NCBI RefSeq assembly: GCF_001436315.1
Contig: NZ_AYZA01000016.1
Coordinates: 124,001-188,000, forward strand
Length of the DNA stretch: 64,000 nt
Direction: 5' to 3'
From: Ligilactobacillus aviarius subsp. aviarius DSM 20655
GTDB taxonomy: Bacteria > Bacillota > Bacilli > Lactobacillales > Lactobacillaceae
Part shown: positions 1 through 8,116 of the stretch, in pieces
How positions within the stretch are numbered: the first letter of the stretch is position 1
Layout of the letters: the number at the start of each line of letters is the position of its first letter
Translations under genes and position numbers: made by a program
Notes under the pieces: model-generated
The model's database searches: none
Told to the model about the DNA's origin: nothing
Seen by the model: only the letters and a program-made list of their open reading frames with translations

Positions 1-300
1 GAATTCTTTCCCGCTATTCAAATCCTTAACCTTTAGTTGCTTAGCGTTAGGATCGATGTTCAAAACTTCATGTTGCATTTTCATGTGCGCCCCGATTTTT
101 TCAAGCTCTTTCGGACTTGAATAGAACATTTTATTCGGGTCTGCAATGTGATTGCCCACCCATAATGCGATTCCGCATGAAAGGAATGAGACGTTGTCGT
201 TTCTTTCAAAAACCGTGACATCGTAATCAGGATGATCTTTTAAAATTTGCATCGTTGCAAATGTTCCTGCGTGGGTTGCACCAATAATACTGATTTTCAT
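1..300 (-). CDS. nox: NADH oxidase / NADH peroxidase family flavoprotein (3' part cut off by window edge)
   Basis: FAD- and NAD-dependent oxidoreductase of the NADH oxidase/NADH peroxidase/CoA-disulfide reductase family; only the first 100 residues are present. The start MKISIIGATHAG carries the N-terminal dinucleotide-binding glycine motif. His10 and Cys42 (in VSFLSCGIAL) fall at the positions of the active-site His and redox-active Cys of enterococcal NADH oxidase and peroxidase. The ATG at 300 has an AGAGGTG Shine-Dalgarno. Such enzymes reoxidise NADH with oxygen or peroxide in the cytoplasm. Whether this one makes water (Nox), reduces peroxide (Npx) or reduces CoA-disulfide cannot be decided from the N-terminus. 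Confidence 0.85.
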   Translation of the reverse strand, partial: MKISIIGATHAGTFATMQILKDHPDYDVTVFERNDNVSFLSCGIALWVGNHIADPNKMFYSSPKELEKIGAHMKMQHEVLNIDPNAKQLKVKDLNSGKEF

Positions 301-367
301 TTGTCAGCACCTCTTTATATGTAATTTCACTTTAAGAATACTTAAAGAGGTTCCAACTTGCAAATGA

Positions 368-976
368 TTACTCTGCTTTATCAGAAAGATTTTCAATCAC
401 TGTACATGGCGTCCCGGCTGCAACCACATCTGCCGGAAGATCATGCGTTACAATGCTTCCTGAACGAATGACCGTATTGGCACCAATCGTGATTCCCGGT
501 AAAACCGTAATGTCATTTCCAATTGAAACATGACTGCCAATCGTAATTGGATGATCACTGCACCAATGATCTGCCCTCTTTTGCGGATCAAATGCATGGT
601 TTGAGGTATAAATGCCGCAGTTATCACCTACTTGAACGTAATCGCCGATTTTAATCACATTACAATCAATTACCTTTAAATTCTGCCCGGCATAAAAATG
701 ATCACCAACATGCAAATTAAACCCAAACTCAGTAATAAATCCTTTACCGATTTCAGCATGAGTTCCTAAATCGCCAAAAAGATCCCTTATCAGCTGCATT
801 TCGCCATGACCGGTTTGCGCAAACGTTTGATTAAACTGACGGCAAACATAAAAGGCATGGTTGCGTGCCTGTTCAATTAGCGGGTCATAATCATAGTACA
901 ATTTTCCTGTATTTGTAATTTGCTTAACATGTTCAATTTCTGCAGCCGTTAACGCTTGATGCATTTCTAAGTCCAA
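368..976 (-). CDS. Maltose/galactoside O-acetyltransferase-like LbH protein
   Basis: 202-residue acyltransferase of the LacA/Maa/NodL family, which transfers acetyl from acetyl-CoA to sugar hydroxyls in the cytoplasm. The C-terminal two thirds show hexapeptide repeats of a left-handed beta helix (IKIGDYVQVGDN, ITIGSHVSIGND, ITIGANTVIRSG). His127 in IYTSNHAFDPQKR matches the catalytic His of the family. The start is probably TTG at 976: AAGGTG sits at good spacing, while the in-frame ATG four codons later is too far from it. It diverges from a paralogue at 1037 across 60 bp. The natural acceptor is unknown. Confidence 0.85.
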   Translation of the reverse strand: MDLEMHQALTAAEIEHVKQITNTGKLYYDYDPLIEQARNHAFYVCRQFNQTFAQTGHGEMQLIRDLFGDLGTHAEIGKGFITEFGFNLHVGDHFYAGQNLKVIDCNVIKIGDYVQVGDNCGIYTSNHAFDPQKRADHWCSDHPITIGSHVSIGNDITVLPGITIGANTVIRSGSIVTHDLPADVVAAGTPCTVIENLSDKAE

Positions 977-1028
977 AGTTTCACCTTCAATGCGGTATAC
1001 TTAAGGTAATTATAAACCTTTAAAGAGG

Positions 1029-1044
1029 AGTTTCACATGAAACA
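1029..1044. other. parS-like ParB-binding site overlapping a start codon
   Basis: AGTTTCACATGAAACA matches the 16-bp palindrome TGTTTCACATGAAACA at 15 of 16 positions. The ATG at 1037 of the acetyltransferase gene lies inside the palindrome, so it forms both the initiation region and codons 1-3. Confidence 0.6.
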
Positions 1045-1603
1045 AACAATTGAAGAAGTTAACCAGTTGATCAATAACCAAGAATTTGATGCCCGTGATC
1101 CCCACATCATGGCTGCCTACCAAAAAGCATTTAATCAGTGTTTTGAATATAACCAGCAAGTTGATCAAAATCACGGCTACAATTTAGAATTACTGTCAGC
1201 CCTTTTCCATCAAATCGGAACTGATCCTTATATTGAACCAGATTTCCATTGCCAGTTTGGATTCAATATTACAATGGGAAATGAAGTTTTTTTGAATCAC
1301 GATTGTACCCTAATGGACTACGCTCCGATCACGATCGGTAATCAAGCAAACATTGCCCCCAAAGTTGGCATGTATACGGCACAACCTGCCCTTGATCCGC
1401 AAAAACGGGAGCATCATATTATGACTGCGCAACCAATTACCATCAAAAACAATGTCTGGATTGGCGGCAACGTCTGCATTCTTGGCGGCGTCACCATCGG
1501 CAACAACGCAATTATTGGAGCTGGCAGCGTCGTTGATCATGACGTTCCCGATAATGCCGTGGTTGTCGGAAATCCGGCAAAAGTTATTCGAATCATTAAA
1601 TAA
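1037..1603 (+). CDS. LbH acetyltransferase paralogue lacking the catalytic His
   Basis: 188 residues, same LacA/Maa fold as the divergent 202-residue neighbour, with hexapeptide repeats (ITIGNQANIAP, ITIKNNVWIGGN, VTIGNNAIIGAG) and the usual VVGNPAKVI ending. A GAGGAG Shine-Dalgarno precedes ATG 1037. In the segment MYTAQPALDPQKR the position of the catalytic His (His127 of the neighbour) is Pro117. Either the acetyltransferase activity is lost or another residue serves as base. The rest of the fold is intact and the gene is not truncated, so it is probably expressed. A hairpin terminator follows at once. Confidence 0.8.
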   Translation: MKQTIEEVNQLINNQEFDARDPHIMAAYQKAFNQCFEYNQQVDQNHGYNLELLSALFHQIGTDPYIEPDFHCQFGFNITMGNEVFLNHDCTLMDYAPITIGNQANIAPKVGMYTAQPALDPQKREHHIMTAQPITIKNNVWIGGNVCILGGVTIGNNAIIGAGSVVDHDVPDNAVVVGNPAKVIRIIK

Positions 1604-1632
1604 AAGAACCCGAGAAGTTCTCGGGTTCTTTT
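1604..1632. terminator. Bidirectional intrinsic terminator
   Basis: Hairpin AAGAACCCGAGAA / CTCGGGTTCTT with T-runs on both strands, between two convergent genes (1037-1603 plus, 1635-2972 minus). Confidence 0.85.
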
Positions 1633-1634
1633 TA

Positions 1635-2972
1635 CTATGCTTTTCTTCGATAAATTCCATATGCGATAAACATCAAAACGACCCACCCGCATGCAAAGAG
1701 CAATGCGAACGCCATTTCTTTTTGTAATAACAATAGTCCTAAAATTCCAATAAAGAATGCCATCGTTACAAAGTTAGAAATTGGATAAAGCGGCATCTTG
1801 AAGCTGGTTCCTTCAGGATTTTGCCGCCGATATTTATAATGACACCAAATTAAGGTCAACCAGACAAAGATGAAGCAGACCGTCGAGATGTCTGAAATAA
1901 TTTCAAAAATTTTGGCTGGAAGAATAAAGTTTAAAACGACAATGATCAATAACGTTAGTGATGAGAAGACTAACGATGTGACCGGCACACTTCGATTATT
2001 AACTTCGCCCATTTTTCGCAGTGCGAATTTACTATGGGAAAGCACAAACAGTGTCCGACTTGTACTAAACAATGCGCTGTTGCATGCAGATAAAGCCGCC
2101 GTCAAAACCACAAAGTTGATTACCCCAGCAGCAACCTTCACTCCCAAAGCACTAAAGACTTGAACAAACGGACTAGCCGAAGTCGTAACCTTATTCCATG
2201 GGTAGATGCACATCAAAACAAACATTGCCCCAACGTAGAACAAAGCGATTCGGAAAAGCAACGTGTTGATTGCTTTTGGCAAATCACGCTTGGGATTGGC
2301 CGTTTCCCCTGAGGTCAAACCTACCATTTCGATTCCGGTAAAGGCAAAGATTACCATTGGGAACGCCGATAATGCTCCTTTGATCCCATTCGGCATAAGG
2401 CCGCCATAATCTACAAGGTTGCTGACTGAAACTGCATGGCCGGCAACCTTCGTATGACACACTAACAAAATAATTCCAGTAACGATTAACGCAATGATCG
2501 CAAACACCTTAATACTTGAGAACCACGATTCAAGTTCACCGAAAAGTTCAACACTTAATAAATTAAATGCAAGTAAAATAAAAACAATGATCAAGGCAGT
2601 CAACCATTGTGGAATATGTGGAAACCAGAATTTAATGTAAATTCCGCTGGCTGTCAGGTCCGCCATCGCAATACTTTCCCAGCAAAGCCAGTATGTCCAC
2701 CCAATTACAAATTCAAATCGATCTCCAAGATAAGCGCGAACAAATTCAATGAATGATGATTTGCTTGTATCTGAGAGAACAAGTTCACCGATTGCCCGCA
2801 TCATAAAGAAACAAAAGATTCCAGCTACTAAATACAAAACTAACAAAATCGGACCGGCTTGATGAATTGCATTTCCCGAACCCAAAAACAATCCGGTCCC
2901 GATCGCCCCGCCAAGGGCAATCATTTGAACGTGCCGCGAAGATAGTTTGCGTGCAAGTTTATTCTCTTCCAT
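1635..2972 (-). CDS. Amino acid permease, APC superfamily
   Basis: 445-residue, about 12-helix membrane protein of the amino acid transporter (AAT) family. The N-terminus KLSSRHVQMIALGGAIGTGLFLGSG is the classic first-helix signature shared by LysP, AroP, GabP and ProY. The FAFTGIEMVGLTSGE motif in helix 6 is also typical. It would import an amino acid with protons; substrate specificity cannot be read from sequence. The ATG at 2972 is preceded by a weak GGAG. It ends against the shared terminator at 1604-1632. Confidence 0.88.
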   Translation of the reverse strand: MEENKLARKLSSRHVQMIALGGAIGTGLFLGSGNAIHQAGPILLVLYLVAGIFCFFMMRAIGELVLSDTSKSSFIEFVRAYLGDRFEFVIGWTYWLCWESIAMADLTASGIYIKFWFPHIPQWLTALIIVFILLAFNLLSVELFGELESWFSSIKVFAIIALIVTGIILLVCHTKVAGHAVSVSNLVDYGGLMPNGIKGALSAFPMVIFAFTGIEMVGLTSGETANPKRDLPKAINTLLFRIALFYVGAMFVLMCIYPWNKVTTSASPFVQVFSALGVKVAAGVINFVVLTAALSACNSALFSTSRTLFVLSHSKFALRKMGEVNNRSVPVTSLVFSSLTLLIIVVLNFILPAKIFEIISDISTVCFIFVWLTLIWCHYKYRRQNPEGTSFKMPLYPISNFVTMAFFIGILGLLLLQKEMAFALLFACGWVVLMFIAYGIYRRKA

Positions 2973-3038
2973 TCTCTAATCGCTCCATTATTTTCGAGAT
3001 TAGTTTAATTATACCGTATTTTACAAACAAATTTGGCA

Positions 3039-3054
3039 TGTTTCATGTGAAACA
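3039..3054. other. parS-like ParB-binding site
   Basis: TGTTTCATGTGAAACA, matching the Firmicute parS consensus TGTTTCACGTGAAACA at 15 of 16 positions (its arms are perfect, only the central pair differs). It lies between the permease start and the MFS gene end and is embedded in a longer inverted repeat with 11-bp arms (3035-3058). A terminator role is unlikely because there is no T-run. Confidence 0.75.
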
Positions 3055-3065
3055 TGCCAAAAATT

Positions 3066-4514
3066 TTAATCCGTTTTTTTCAAAAGATTATATCCGATTG
3101 CAATAACCAGCAATCCACATGAAACGAGCATAATGTCTTGCAGCCCGCTATGTAAAATCATTCGCATTTGCGGAAGCAGATGAGCTGGTAATTCATGCAC
3201 CGTTGCACTGTCACTTAGTTTATCCATCATTGCAACCGTAATTTTCCCATGGGTCGGCCGAACACCCCGAGCAAGCGCCATATTCATAATCACGCCGTAA
3301 ATCGATGACATAAATGTTTGCGCAAGAATCCGAATCAAATAACTTACTGACGTTGCAATTCCGACATCCCGGTGATCAACATCCTGTTGCACCTTGATCT
3401 GAAGAATATTGAAAATTACCCCAACGCCAAAGCCATAGAAAATACTAAAGAAGCAGATCCATCCAATACCGGCGTTAACTTTACTGCACAGCATTCCAAG
3501 CGGTGCAAGGAAGGCAATCACCAATGCCAGCGTAATCGTATTTTGGTCGCCAATTTTTCTCCGGAACGAATGCGTTAACTGCGACCCGACAAAGTCAAAA
3601 ATCGAGCCTGGAATTTGGGTCATTCCCCCAACTAGTGCAGTCATCGCCAGCAACCCTTGAGCCCACATCGGCGCATAGATACTGAACGAAATCGTTCCGC
3701 CCCATGCGAGTGCAAAAATCACTAAGTCTTTAACCAGTTTCGAAGATTTAAAGAGGTGCGTTGGAATAATCGGATCATTAACCTGCTGCTCGTTTTTCCA
3801 AAATAGGATCAATAAAATTCCGCCAATTAAAAGTAAACCGACGATCCATTCCCACGCAACCATTCCAAGAAGTTGAATTCCCATTAATGCAAATGCCAAA
3901 CCGATGATCAAAAAGACTGAACCCCGGTAGTCAAATGGCGTTTGAATTACTTCAACCTGTTCCTTAAAGAAGACGTTCAAAATTAAAATCGTAATGATCC
4001 CAATTGGGAGGTTAATATAAAATACCCAGTGCCAGCTTAACGTATCAACGATCCAGCCACCGACTAACGGGCCAATAATCGTGGCCCCGCTCCATGCAGC
4101 CGAAATATAGGCTAAGCCCTGCGACCGCCGGTGAATGTTCCGGTATAATTGGGCCAAAATAATATACGGGATCGAACCCATGCCGCCAGCACCAATTCCC
4201 ATAAAAGTCCGGGCAATAATAAATACCCAGATATTACCGGCCGTTCCTTCAATCATTGACGAAACGATAAAAATTAAAATCGATAATCCAAAAGCTTTCT
4301 TATTTCCGATTCGATCGCCAAGTTTCCCCCAAAGCGGTGAAAAAACGGCCATTCCTAGAAGAAAAACGGCTACGATCCAGCCCATATACTGAATTCCGTG
4401 TAAATCCGAGATAATCGCTGGCAACGCTGTATTAATGATCGTTGCATCCAAGCCGGACATGATACTTGCCAAAAGCAACGATGCCATTACCCAATTTCGC
4501 TGTCTTTTTGTCAT
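3066..4514 (-). CDS. MFS multidrug exporter, DHA2 (EmrB/QacA) family, 14 TM
   Basis: 482-residue drug:proton antiporter. The N-terminus shows motif D1 (SGLDATIINTALPAI), then motif A (GKLGDRIGNKKAF) and antiporter motif C (GATIIGPLVGGW), the set expected of 14-helix DHA2 exporters such as EmrB, QacA and LmrB. ATG at 4514 follows AGAGGG at good spacing. No TetR or MarR regulator is adjacent, so the inducer and substrate are unknown. Confidence 0.87.
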   Translation of the reverse strand: MTKRQRNWVMASLLLASIMSGLDATIINTALPAIISDLHGIQYMGWIVAVFLLGMAVFSPLWGKLGDRIGNKKAFGLSILIFIVSSMIEGTAGNIWVFIIARTFMGIGAGGMGSIPYIILAQLYRNIHRRSQGLAYISAAWSGATIIGPLVGGWIVDTLSWHWVFYINLPIGIITILILNVFFKEQVEVIQTPFDYRGSVFLIIGLAFALMGIQLLGMVAWEWIVGLLLIGGILLILFWKNEQQVNDPIIPTHLFKSSKLVKDLVIFALAWGGTISFSIYAPMWAQGLLAMTALVGGMTQIPGSIFDFVGSQLTHSFRRKIGDQNTITLALVIAFLAPLGMLCSKVNAGIGWICFFSIFYGFGVGVIFNILQIKVQQDVDHRDVGIATSVSYLIRILAQTFMSSIYGVIMNMALARGVRPTHGKITVAMMDKLSDSATVHELPAHLLPQMRMILHSGLQDIMLVSCGLLVIAIGYNLLKKTD

Positions 4515-4618
4515 TCTAATCCCTCTTATAACTTATCTTGTTTTGTACCTTCTATTATATCGATGGAACGGGATAACGTGAACGTTTATCTATATATTTT
4601 TTTATTTTAATGCAAAAA

Positions 4619-4783
4619 AAGAAGGTGTGACAAAACAGTAAAAACGAGCGTGGTGGAAGCAGAAAAGCGAACGAATCGCGCAGCATAGATTCGGAAGTTT
4701 TCGAACTTCCACTCAGCTCGTTTGTTTTGGAACCCGATTATGCGGATATAACAAAAAGGTTGCAACTTATGTCACAACCTCTT
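4619..4783. repeat. Structured intergenic element with terminal inverted repeats
   Basis: About 165 bp bounded by imperfect 14-bp inverted repeats (AAGAAGGTGTGACA at 4619 and the complement of AAGAGGTTGTGACA at 4770-4783; 12 of 14 match). Inside, AAACGAGC (4642) pairs with GCTCGTTT (4716) and GTGGAAG (4653) with CTTCCAC (4706). A 7-bp hairpin with a TTCG loop (4693-4710) can compete with the latter. No coding potential is seen. It occupies most of the 383-bp gap between the exporter and the CMD gene and looks like a small MITE-like repeat or a structured RNA. Confidence 0.55.
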
Positions 4784-4897
4784 CATTATGAATTTACTTA
4801 CAATCTTCTTAAAAGCTTTATTTAACCTGTTTAAAAGCCAATTTTCAGTTTTGAGTTTACTTCCTGCACTTTTAAATTGACTTCCATTCTTTAAACT

Positions 4898-5212
4898 TTA
4901 TTTCCAAATTTCCTTGGCCATTTTCAAAACGGTCCAAGCTTTAGGCCAGCCCACGTAAAACGCTAATTGGGTGACCGTTTCCACAATTTCGTCTTTCGTG
5001 ATTCCATTGTCTTTTCCATGCTGCAAATGGTATTTGAGTTGTTCGTAATCCCCATTCGTCATTAATGCTGCAATGGTGATCAAGCTGCGATCACGCGGAC
5101 TAAGTTGGTCTTCACGCGCCCAAACTTGACCAAATAAAACATCATCATTTAATTCAGCAAACTGCGGAGCAAAATCGCCTAACTGATCGTGGCCGGCTGT
5201 TTGTTTTTCCAT
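4898..5212 (-). CDS. Carboxymuconolactone decarboxylase-like (CMD/AhpD fold) protein
   Basis: 104 residues with the full CMD signature (VWAREDQLSPRDRSLITIAAL, then HLQHGKDNGITKDEIVE and AFYVGWPKAW). There is no CxxC, so it is not a thiol peroxidase of the AhpD type. ATG 5212 follows GGGAGG. It is the second gene of a two-gene operon with a cupin, 15 bp downstream of it. In such pairs the CMD and cupin partners probably act on one small organic substrate, which is not known. Confidence 0.85.
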   Translation of the reverse strand: MEKQTAGHDQLGDFAPQFAELNDDVLFGQVWAREDQLSPRDRSLITIAALMTNGDYEQLKYHLQHGKDNGITKDEIVETVTQLAFYVGWPKAWTVLKMAKEIWK

Positions 5213-5227
5213 TTTAAAGCCTCCCTT

Positions 5228-5644
5228 TTATTTACCGAGTTGATCATATTCTTCATCAGAAACCGGTTCACACCATTCACTTTCGCCTTTTGTGATGGCA
5301 ATGTGTGAAAACCAGCTATCTTTCGTTGCCCCATGCCAGTGTTTTACGCCTTCATGAATTGCAACCACATCACCAGGTTTAAGCAACTGGGCCGGTTTAC
5401 CTTCTTCCTGATACCAGCCTTCACCGGCAGTGACCAGTAAAATTTGAAAACCATTATGGTGAATGTGCCAATTATTTCGACAACCGGGTTCAAAGTTAAC
5501 GCTTGAAACCCCAACATCAATGTTGTCATCCTTGGATACTAATGAATTTAAGTAACTGTTTCCAATAAAAACATTTGCGTACTGAGTATTTAATTTTCCA
5601 AAGCCGAATAAGTTATTTTTGACTTCATTTTCATTCTTTCCCAT
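5228..5644 (-). CDS. Cupin-domain protein
   Basis: 138 residues if started at the ATG at 5644, which has AAGGAGG seven bases upstream; an in-frame ATG six codons earlier overlaps this SD and is rejected. The single cupin barrel carries metal-ligand-like residues in NNWHIHHNGFQIL and the second motif PGDVVAIHEGVKHWHGA. It is transcribed with the CMD gene and divergently from the LysR regulator at 5746, which probably controls both. The enzymatic role is not assignable. Confidence 0.85.
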   Translation of the reverse strand: MGKNENEVKNNLFGFGKLNTQYANVFIGNSYLNSLVSKDDNIDVGVSSVNFEPGCRNNWHIHHNGFQILLVTAGEGWYQEEGKPAQLLKPGDVVAIHEGVKHWHGATKDSWFSHIAITKGESEWCEPVSDEEYDQLGK

Positions 5645-5666
5645 TGCGAATCCCTCCTTCATTTTT

Positions 5667-5686
5667 AATTGTACTGGTTATCAATT
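5667..5686. promoter_or_regulatory. Candidate LysR-type operator
   Basis: AATTG-N10-CAATT, an inverted repeat close to the T-N11-A pattern of LysR regulators, in the divergent spacer between the cupin gene and the lysR gene. Confidence 0.4.
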
Positions 5687-5745
5687 ATGATTTAAAATAC
5701 TTATATTAAATTAATTACAATGCCTAAAATGAATGGATGATTTTT

Positions 5746-6642
5746 ATGGAAACACGTATTTTAAAGTACTTTTTGACCGTTGCCAAAATGCAAAACATTA
5801 CCCGCGCCGCTCAAGAATTACACATTACCCAACCAACATTAAGTCGCCAGTTAAAGCAGCTTGAAGATGAATTGGGGACTCAATTATTGATTCGAGGAAA
5901 ACGTGAAATCACGTTGACAGCCGAAGGAAAAATGCTCGAACATCGCGCCCAGGATATTTTGACCCTCATCAACCAAACGACCAGTGAAATTCAAAGCTTT
6001 AATCACCATGAACTTAGCGGCACAATTAATCTGGGATACGTTGAAAGCAACGTTTCCTTCTTTGTTGATGATTTAATTGCTGAGTTTCAAACGAAGTATC
6101 CACTGGTAAAATTCCAAACGTACAGTGCAATCGGCGATGATATTAAGGATAAAATCGATACGGGAATTTTAGATCTCGGATTCGTGATCACTCCCATCGA
6201 AACCGCGAAATATAATTACCTCAGTCTGCCGATTTATGAACGTTACGGAATTTTTGTCAATCAGACACATCCGCTTGCGCATCAATCAACCATCACTGCC
6301 GATGACCTAGGAGACTATCCCGTTATCTATCCTTGGCGGAACATTCTTCAAAATGAATTAAGTGCGGTTGTCGGACTTGATCCGCAGAAATTGAATATTA
6401 AAATTACAGCAAATTTATCGCCTAACAGTTTGCCGTTAGTCCATCAACACGATTACTGCATGTTAGGAATCGATAGTATTAGCCGTTTTAATCCTTATAA
6501 TGACATTGTCTTCGTCCCATTTGAAAACTATTTACAGACCAGCCACCGTCTGATTTGGCGGAAAAATCATCACTATTCCGAATTAATAATGACCTTTATC
6601 GAATTTGTTAAGCACCATGTTTCACATGAAACACAAGCCTAA
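5746..6642 (+). CDS. LysR-family transcriptional regulator
   Basis: 298 residues: N-terminal winged HTH (NITRAAQELHITQPTLSRQLKQLEDELGTQLLIRG) and a LysR effector-binding domain. ATG 5746 is chosen over the ATG at 5737 because GGATGA lies just upstream and METRILKYF is the usual LTTR start. It diverges from the cupin/CMD operon, its probable target, as is common for LTTRs. The last codons (VSHET) are encoded by a parS-like palindrome. The stop overlaps the stop of the convergent gene at 6639. Confidence 0.87.
   Translation: METRILKYFLTVAKMQNITRAAQELHITQPTLSRQLKQLEDELGTQLLIRGKREITLTAEGKMLEHRAQDILTLINQTTSEIQSFNHHELSGTINLGYVESNVSFFVDDLIAEFQTKYPLVKFQTYSAIGDDIKDKIDTGILDLGFVITPIETAKYNYLSLPIYERYGIFVNQTHPLAHQSTITADDLGDYPVIYPWRNILQNELSAVVGLDPQKLNIKITANLSPNSLPLVHQHDYCMLGIDSISRFNPYNDIVFVPFENYLQTSHRLIWRKNHHYSELIMTFIEFVKHHVSHETQA
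6618..6633. other. parS-like ParB-binding site inside the lysR coding sequence
   Basis: TGTTTCACATGAAACA is a perfect 16-bp palindrome, 15 of 16 to TGTTTCACGTGAAACA, and encodes residues near the C-terminus of the LysR protein. Confidence 0.75.
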
Positions 6643-7301
6643 GCATTGAGTTCCTGCGCTGCGGCATGCACTTTTTGAATGCTATTAATTACCAACGGGA
6701 AGCCAATATATGGCAACATATTAATGATCGTCCAAACAATCAACGATTCATCGTTGCCAGCTTTAAGACAGCCCTTGGCATGCGCCTTGATTTGAAAATC
6801 AACATTTAATGTAATCAGCGCCATTAATTCATATAACTCGCGTTCAGCCACTGTAAGAATCTTATGCTGGTAAAAATCACCAAAGAAATGGTTTGTTAAA
6901 TGATCAGCCACAAAATCACCCGCACCATCTGGAAGGTCAGTAAGGAGATTACGAATTTCCGTTCCGTAAATTCGTGCCTGAACATCTTTGCTGAATTGCG
7001 AATCATTTTGGCGTTGCATTTGGCGATTTGCAGGGATTACCTGATGAGCAACTTTTAATGCTGCCTGGACTTTGCCAACTCCAACTATCGGTTCAAGTTG
7101 GTAAATAACTTCCAAAATTTTTTCTTCGTTTATTCCCTGGTCAACGGCTGCTTGAACGTAAGATTCAATTTGTTCTGGAATTCCTTGAACGGTGAACGCA
7201 ATAATTGGAAGTATTGCTCTTTGTTCTTTTGAAATCGGTGTTTGGTCAAAGTCTTTCAAATAATCATTAAAGATTGTGTTGAATTGTTGGTCCGTTTTCA
7301 T
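6639..7301 (-). CDS. Tandem CMD-domain protein
   Basis: 220 residues with two carboxymuconolactone-decarboxylase-like halves (about 20-90: ISKEQRAILPIIAF..QGINEEKILEVIYQL; about 140-215: LTVAERELYELMALITL..AGNDESLIVWTIINMLPYIGFP). Neither half has a CxxC. ATG 7301 follows AGGGGA. It is divergent from a TetR regulator whose palindromic operators lie in the spacer, so repression by it is likely. Substrate unknown. Confidence 0.8.
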   Translation of the reverse strand: MKTDQQFNTIFNDYLKDFDQTPISKEQRAILPIIAFTVQGIPEQIESYVQAAVDQGINEEKILEVIYQLEPIVGVGKVQAALKVAHQVIPANRQMQRQNDSQFSKDVQARIYGTEIRNLLTDLPDGAGDFVADHLTNHFFGDFYQHKILTVAERELYELMALITLNVDFQIKAHAKGCLKAGNDESLIVWTIINMLPYIGFPLVINSIQKVHAAAQELNA

Positions 7302-7354
7302 TTCTATCCCCTATCCTTTCTTAATTAGGCTATGTTAAACTATATTGTGTTTAT

Positions 7355-7367
7355 TTACACTGTGTAA
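7355..7367. promoter_or_regulatory. TetR-type operator half of a pair (site 1)
   Basis: TTACACTGTGTAA palindrome in the divergent spacer, 53 bp upstream of the CMD gene start. Same core as site 2. Confidence 0.6.
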
Positions 7368-7388
7368 TTTAAATCACAATTTCACAAT

Positions 7389-7407
7389 AATTTACACAGT
7401 GTAAATT
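7389..7407. promoter_or_regulatory. TetR-type operator (site 2)
   Basis: AATTTACACAGTGTAAATT, a perfect 19-bp palindrome 30 bp upstream of the tetR start. The shared core is TTACAC-N-GTGTAA; centre-to-centre distance to site 1 is 37 bp. Confidence 0.65.
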
Positions 7408-7437
7408 GTCAATTAAAATATAGGAGAAGATCTTACA

Positions 7438-8100
7438 ATGACATTTCAACGTGCACGCAACGACGAACAACGGCAAATTCGAATTAACCAAATCACAACG
7501 GCAATGATTGAACTGATGGAAGACTTGCCATTCGATAAAATCACAATGAAAAAATTAGGCGAAAAACTATCTTTCACCCGTAACAATTTATACCAGTACG
7601 TGAAATCCAAAAATGAAGTGATCCTGCTGATCATTCAACAGGATTTTGTTGAGTGGGCCAATAGCCTTCACGATAATCTTCAGCCACTTAAGACTCCAAC
7701 CCTGAGTGCCTTTTGCAAGGTCTGGGTTCAAGCTGCCGTTAAGTACCCGCGGATTCTTCACTGGTTCCCTTTGCTTGGAGAGTTAATTGAAAAGGACATT
7801 ACGCTTGAAAAGTTAATTCCATTTAAAAAAAGTTATTTTAAAATTTTAGAAGCAGTAAAAAAAGACATTATCAAAGTCCTTCCCAAACTGGATTCTGCAC
7901 AAGCTGAACGGCTCGTATACTTTCATTTAAGAGTGCTTCCCCATCTTTTCCACCTTTACAATGAATCAAACGTTCAAAAGGAAGCAATTAAACAAGCCGG
8001 CTATCCGGGACCACAAGGAAGCTTTGAGGAACAAGCTGAAATTGAAATGCAAATTTACGTGAATGGGCTTTATAATACAGATTTAGAAATTAATGAATAG
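7438..8100 (+). CDS. TetR/AcrR-family transcriptional regulator
   Basis: 220 residues with an N-terminal HTH (FDKITMKKLGEKLSFTRNNLYQYVKSKNEVI) and a larger helical C-terminal domain for ligand binding and dimerisation. Two palindromic operators lie between it and the divergent tandem-CMD gene, so it probably represses itself and that gene. An AGGAGA SD precedes the ATG. The inducer is unknown. Confidence 0.87.
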   Translation: MTFQRARNDEQRQIRINQITTAMIELMEDLPFDKITMKKLGEKLSFTRNNLYQYVKSKNEVILLIIQQDFVEWANSLHDNLQPLKTPTLSAFCKVWVQAAVKYPRILHWFPLLGELIEKDITLEKLIPFKKSYFKILEAVKKDIIKVLPKLDSAQAERLVYFHLRVLPHLFHLYNESNVQKEAIKQAGYPGPQGSFEEQAEIEMQIYVNGLYNTDLEINE

Positions 8101-8116
8101 TCTGAAATATTTTGGC

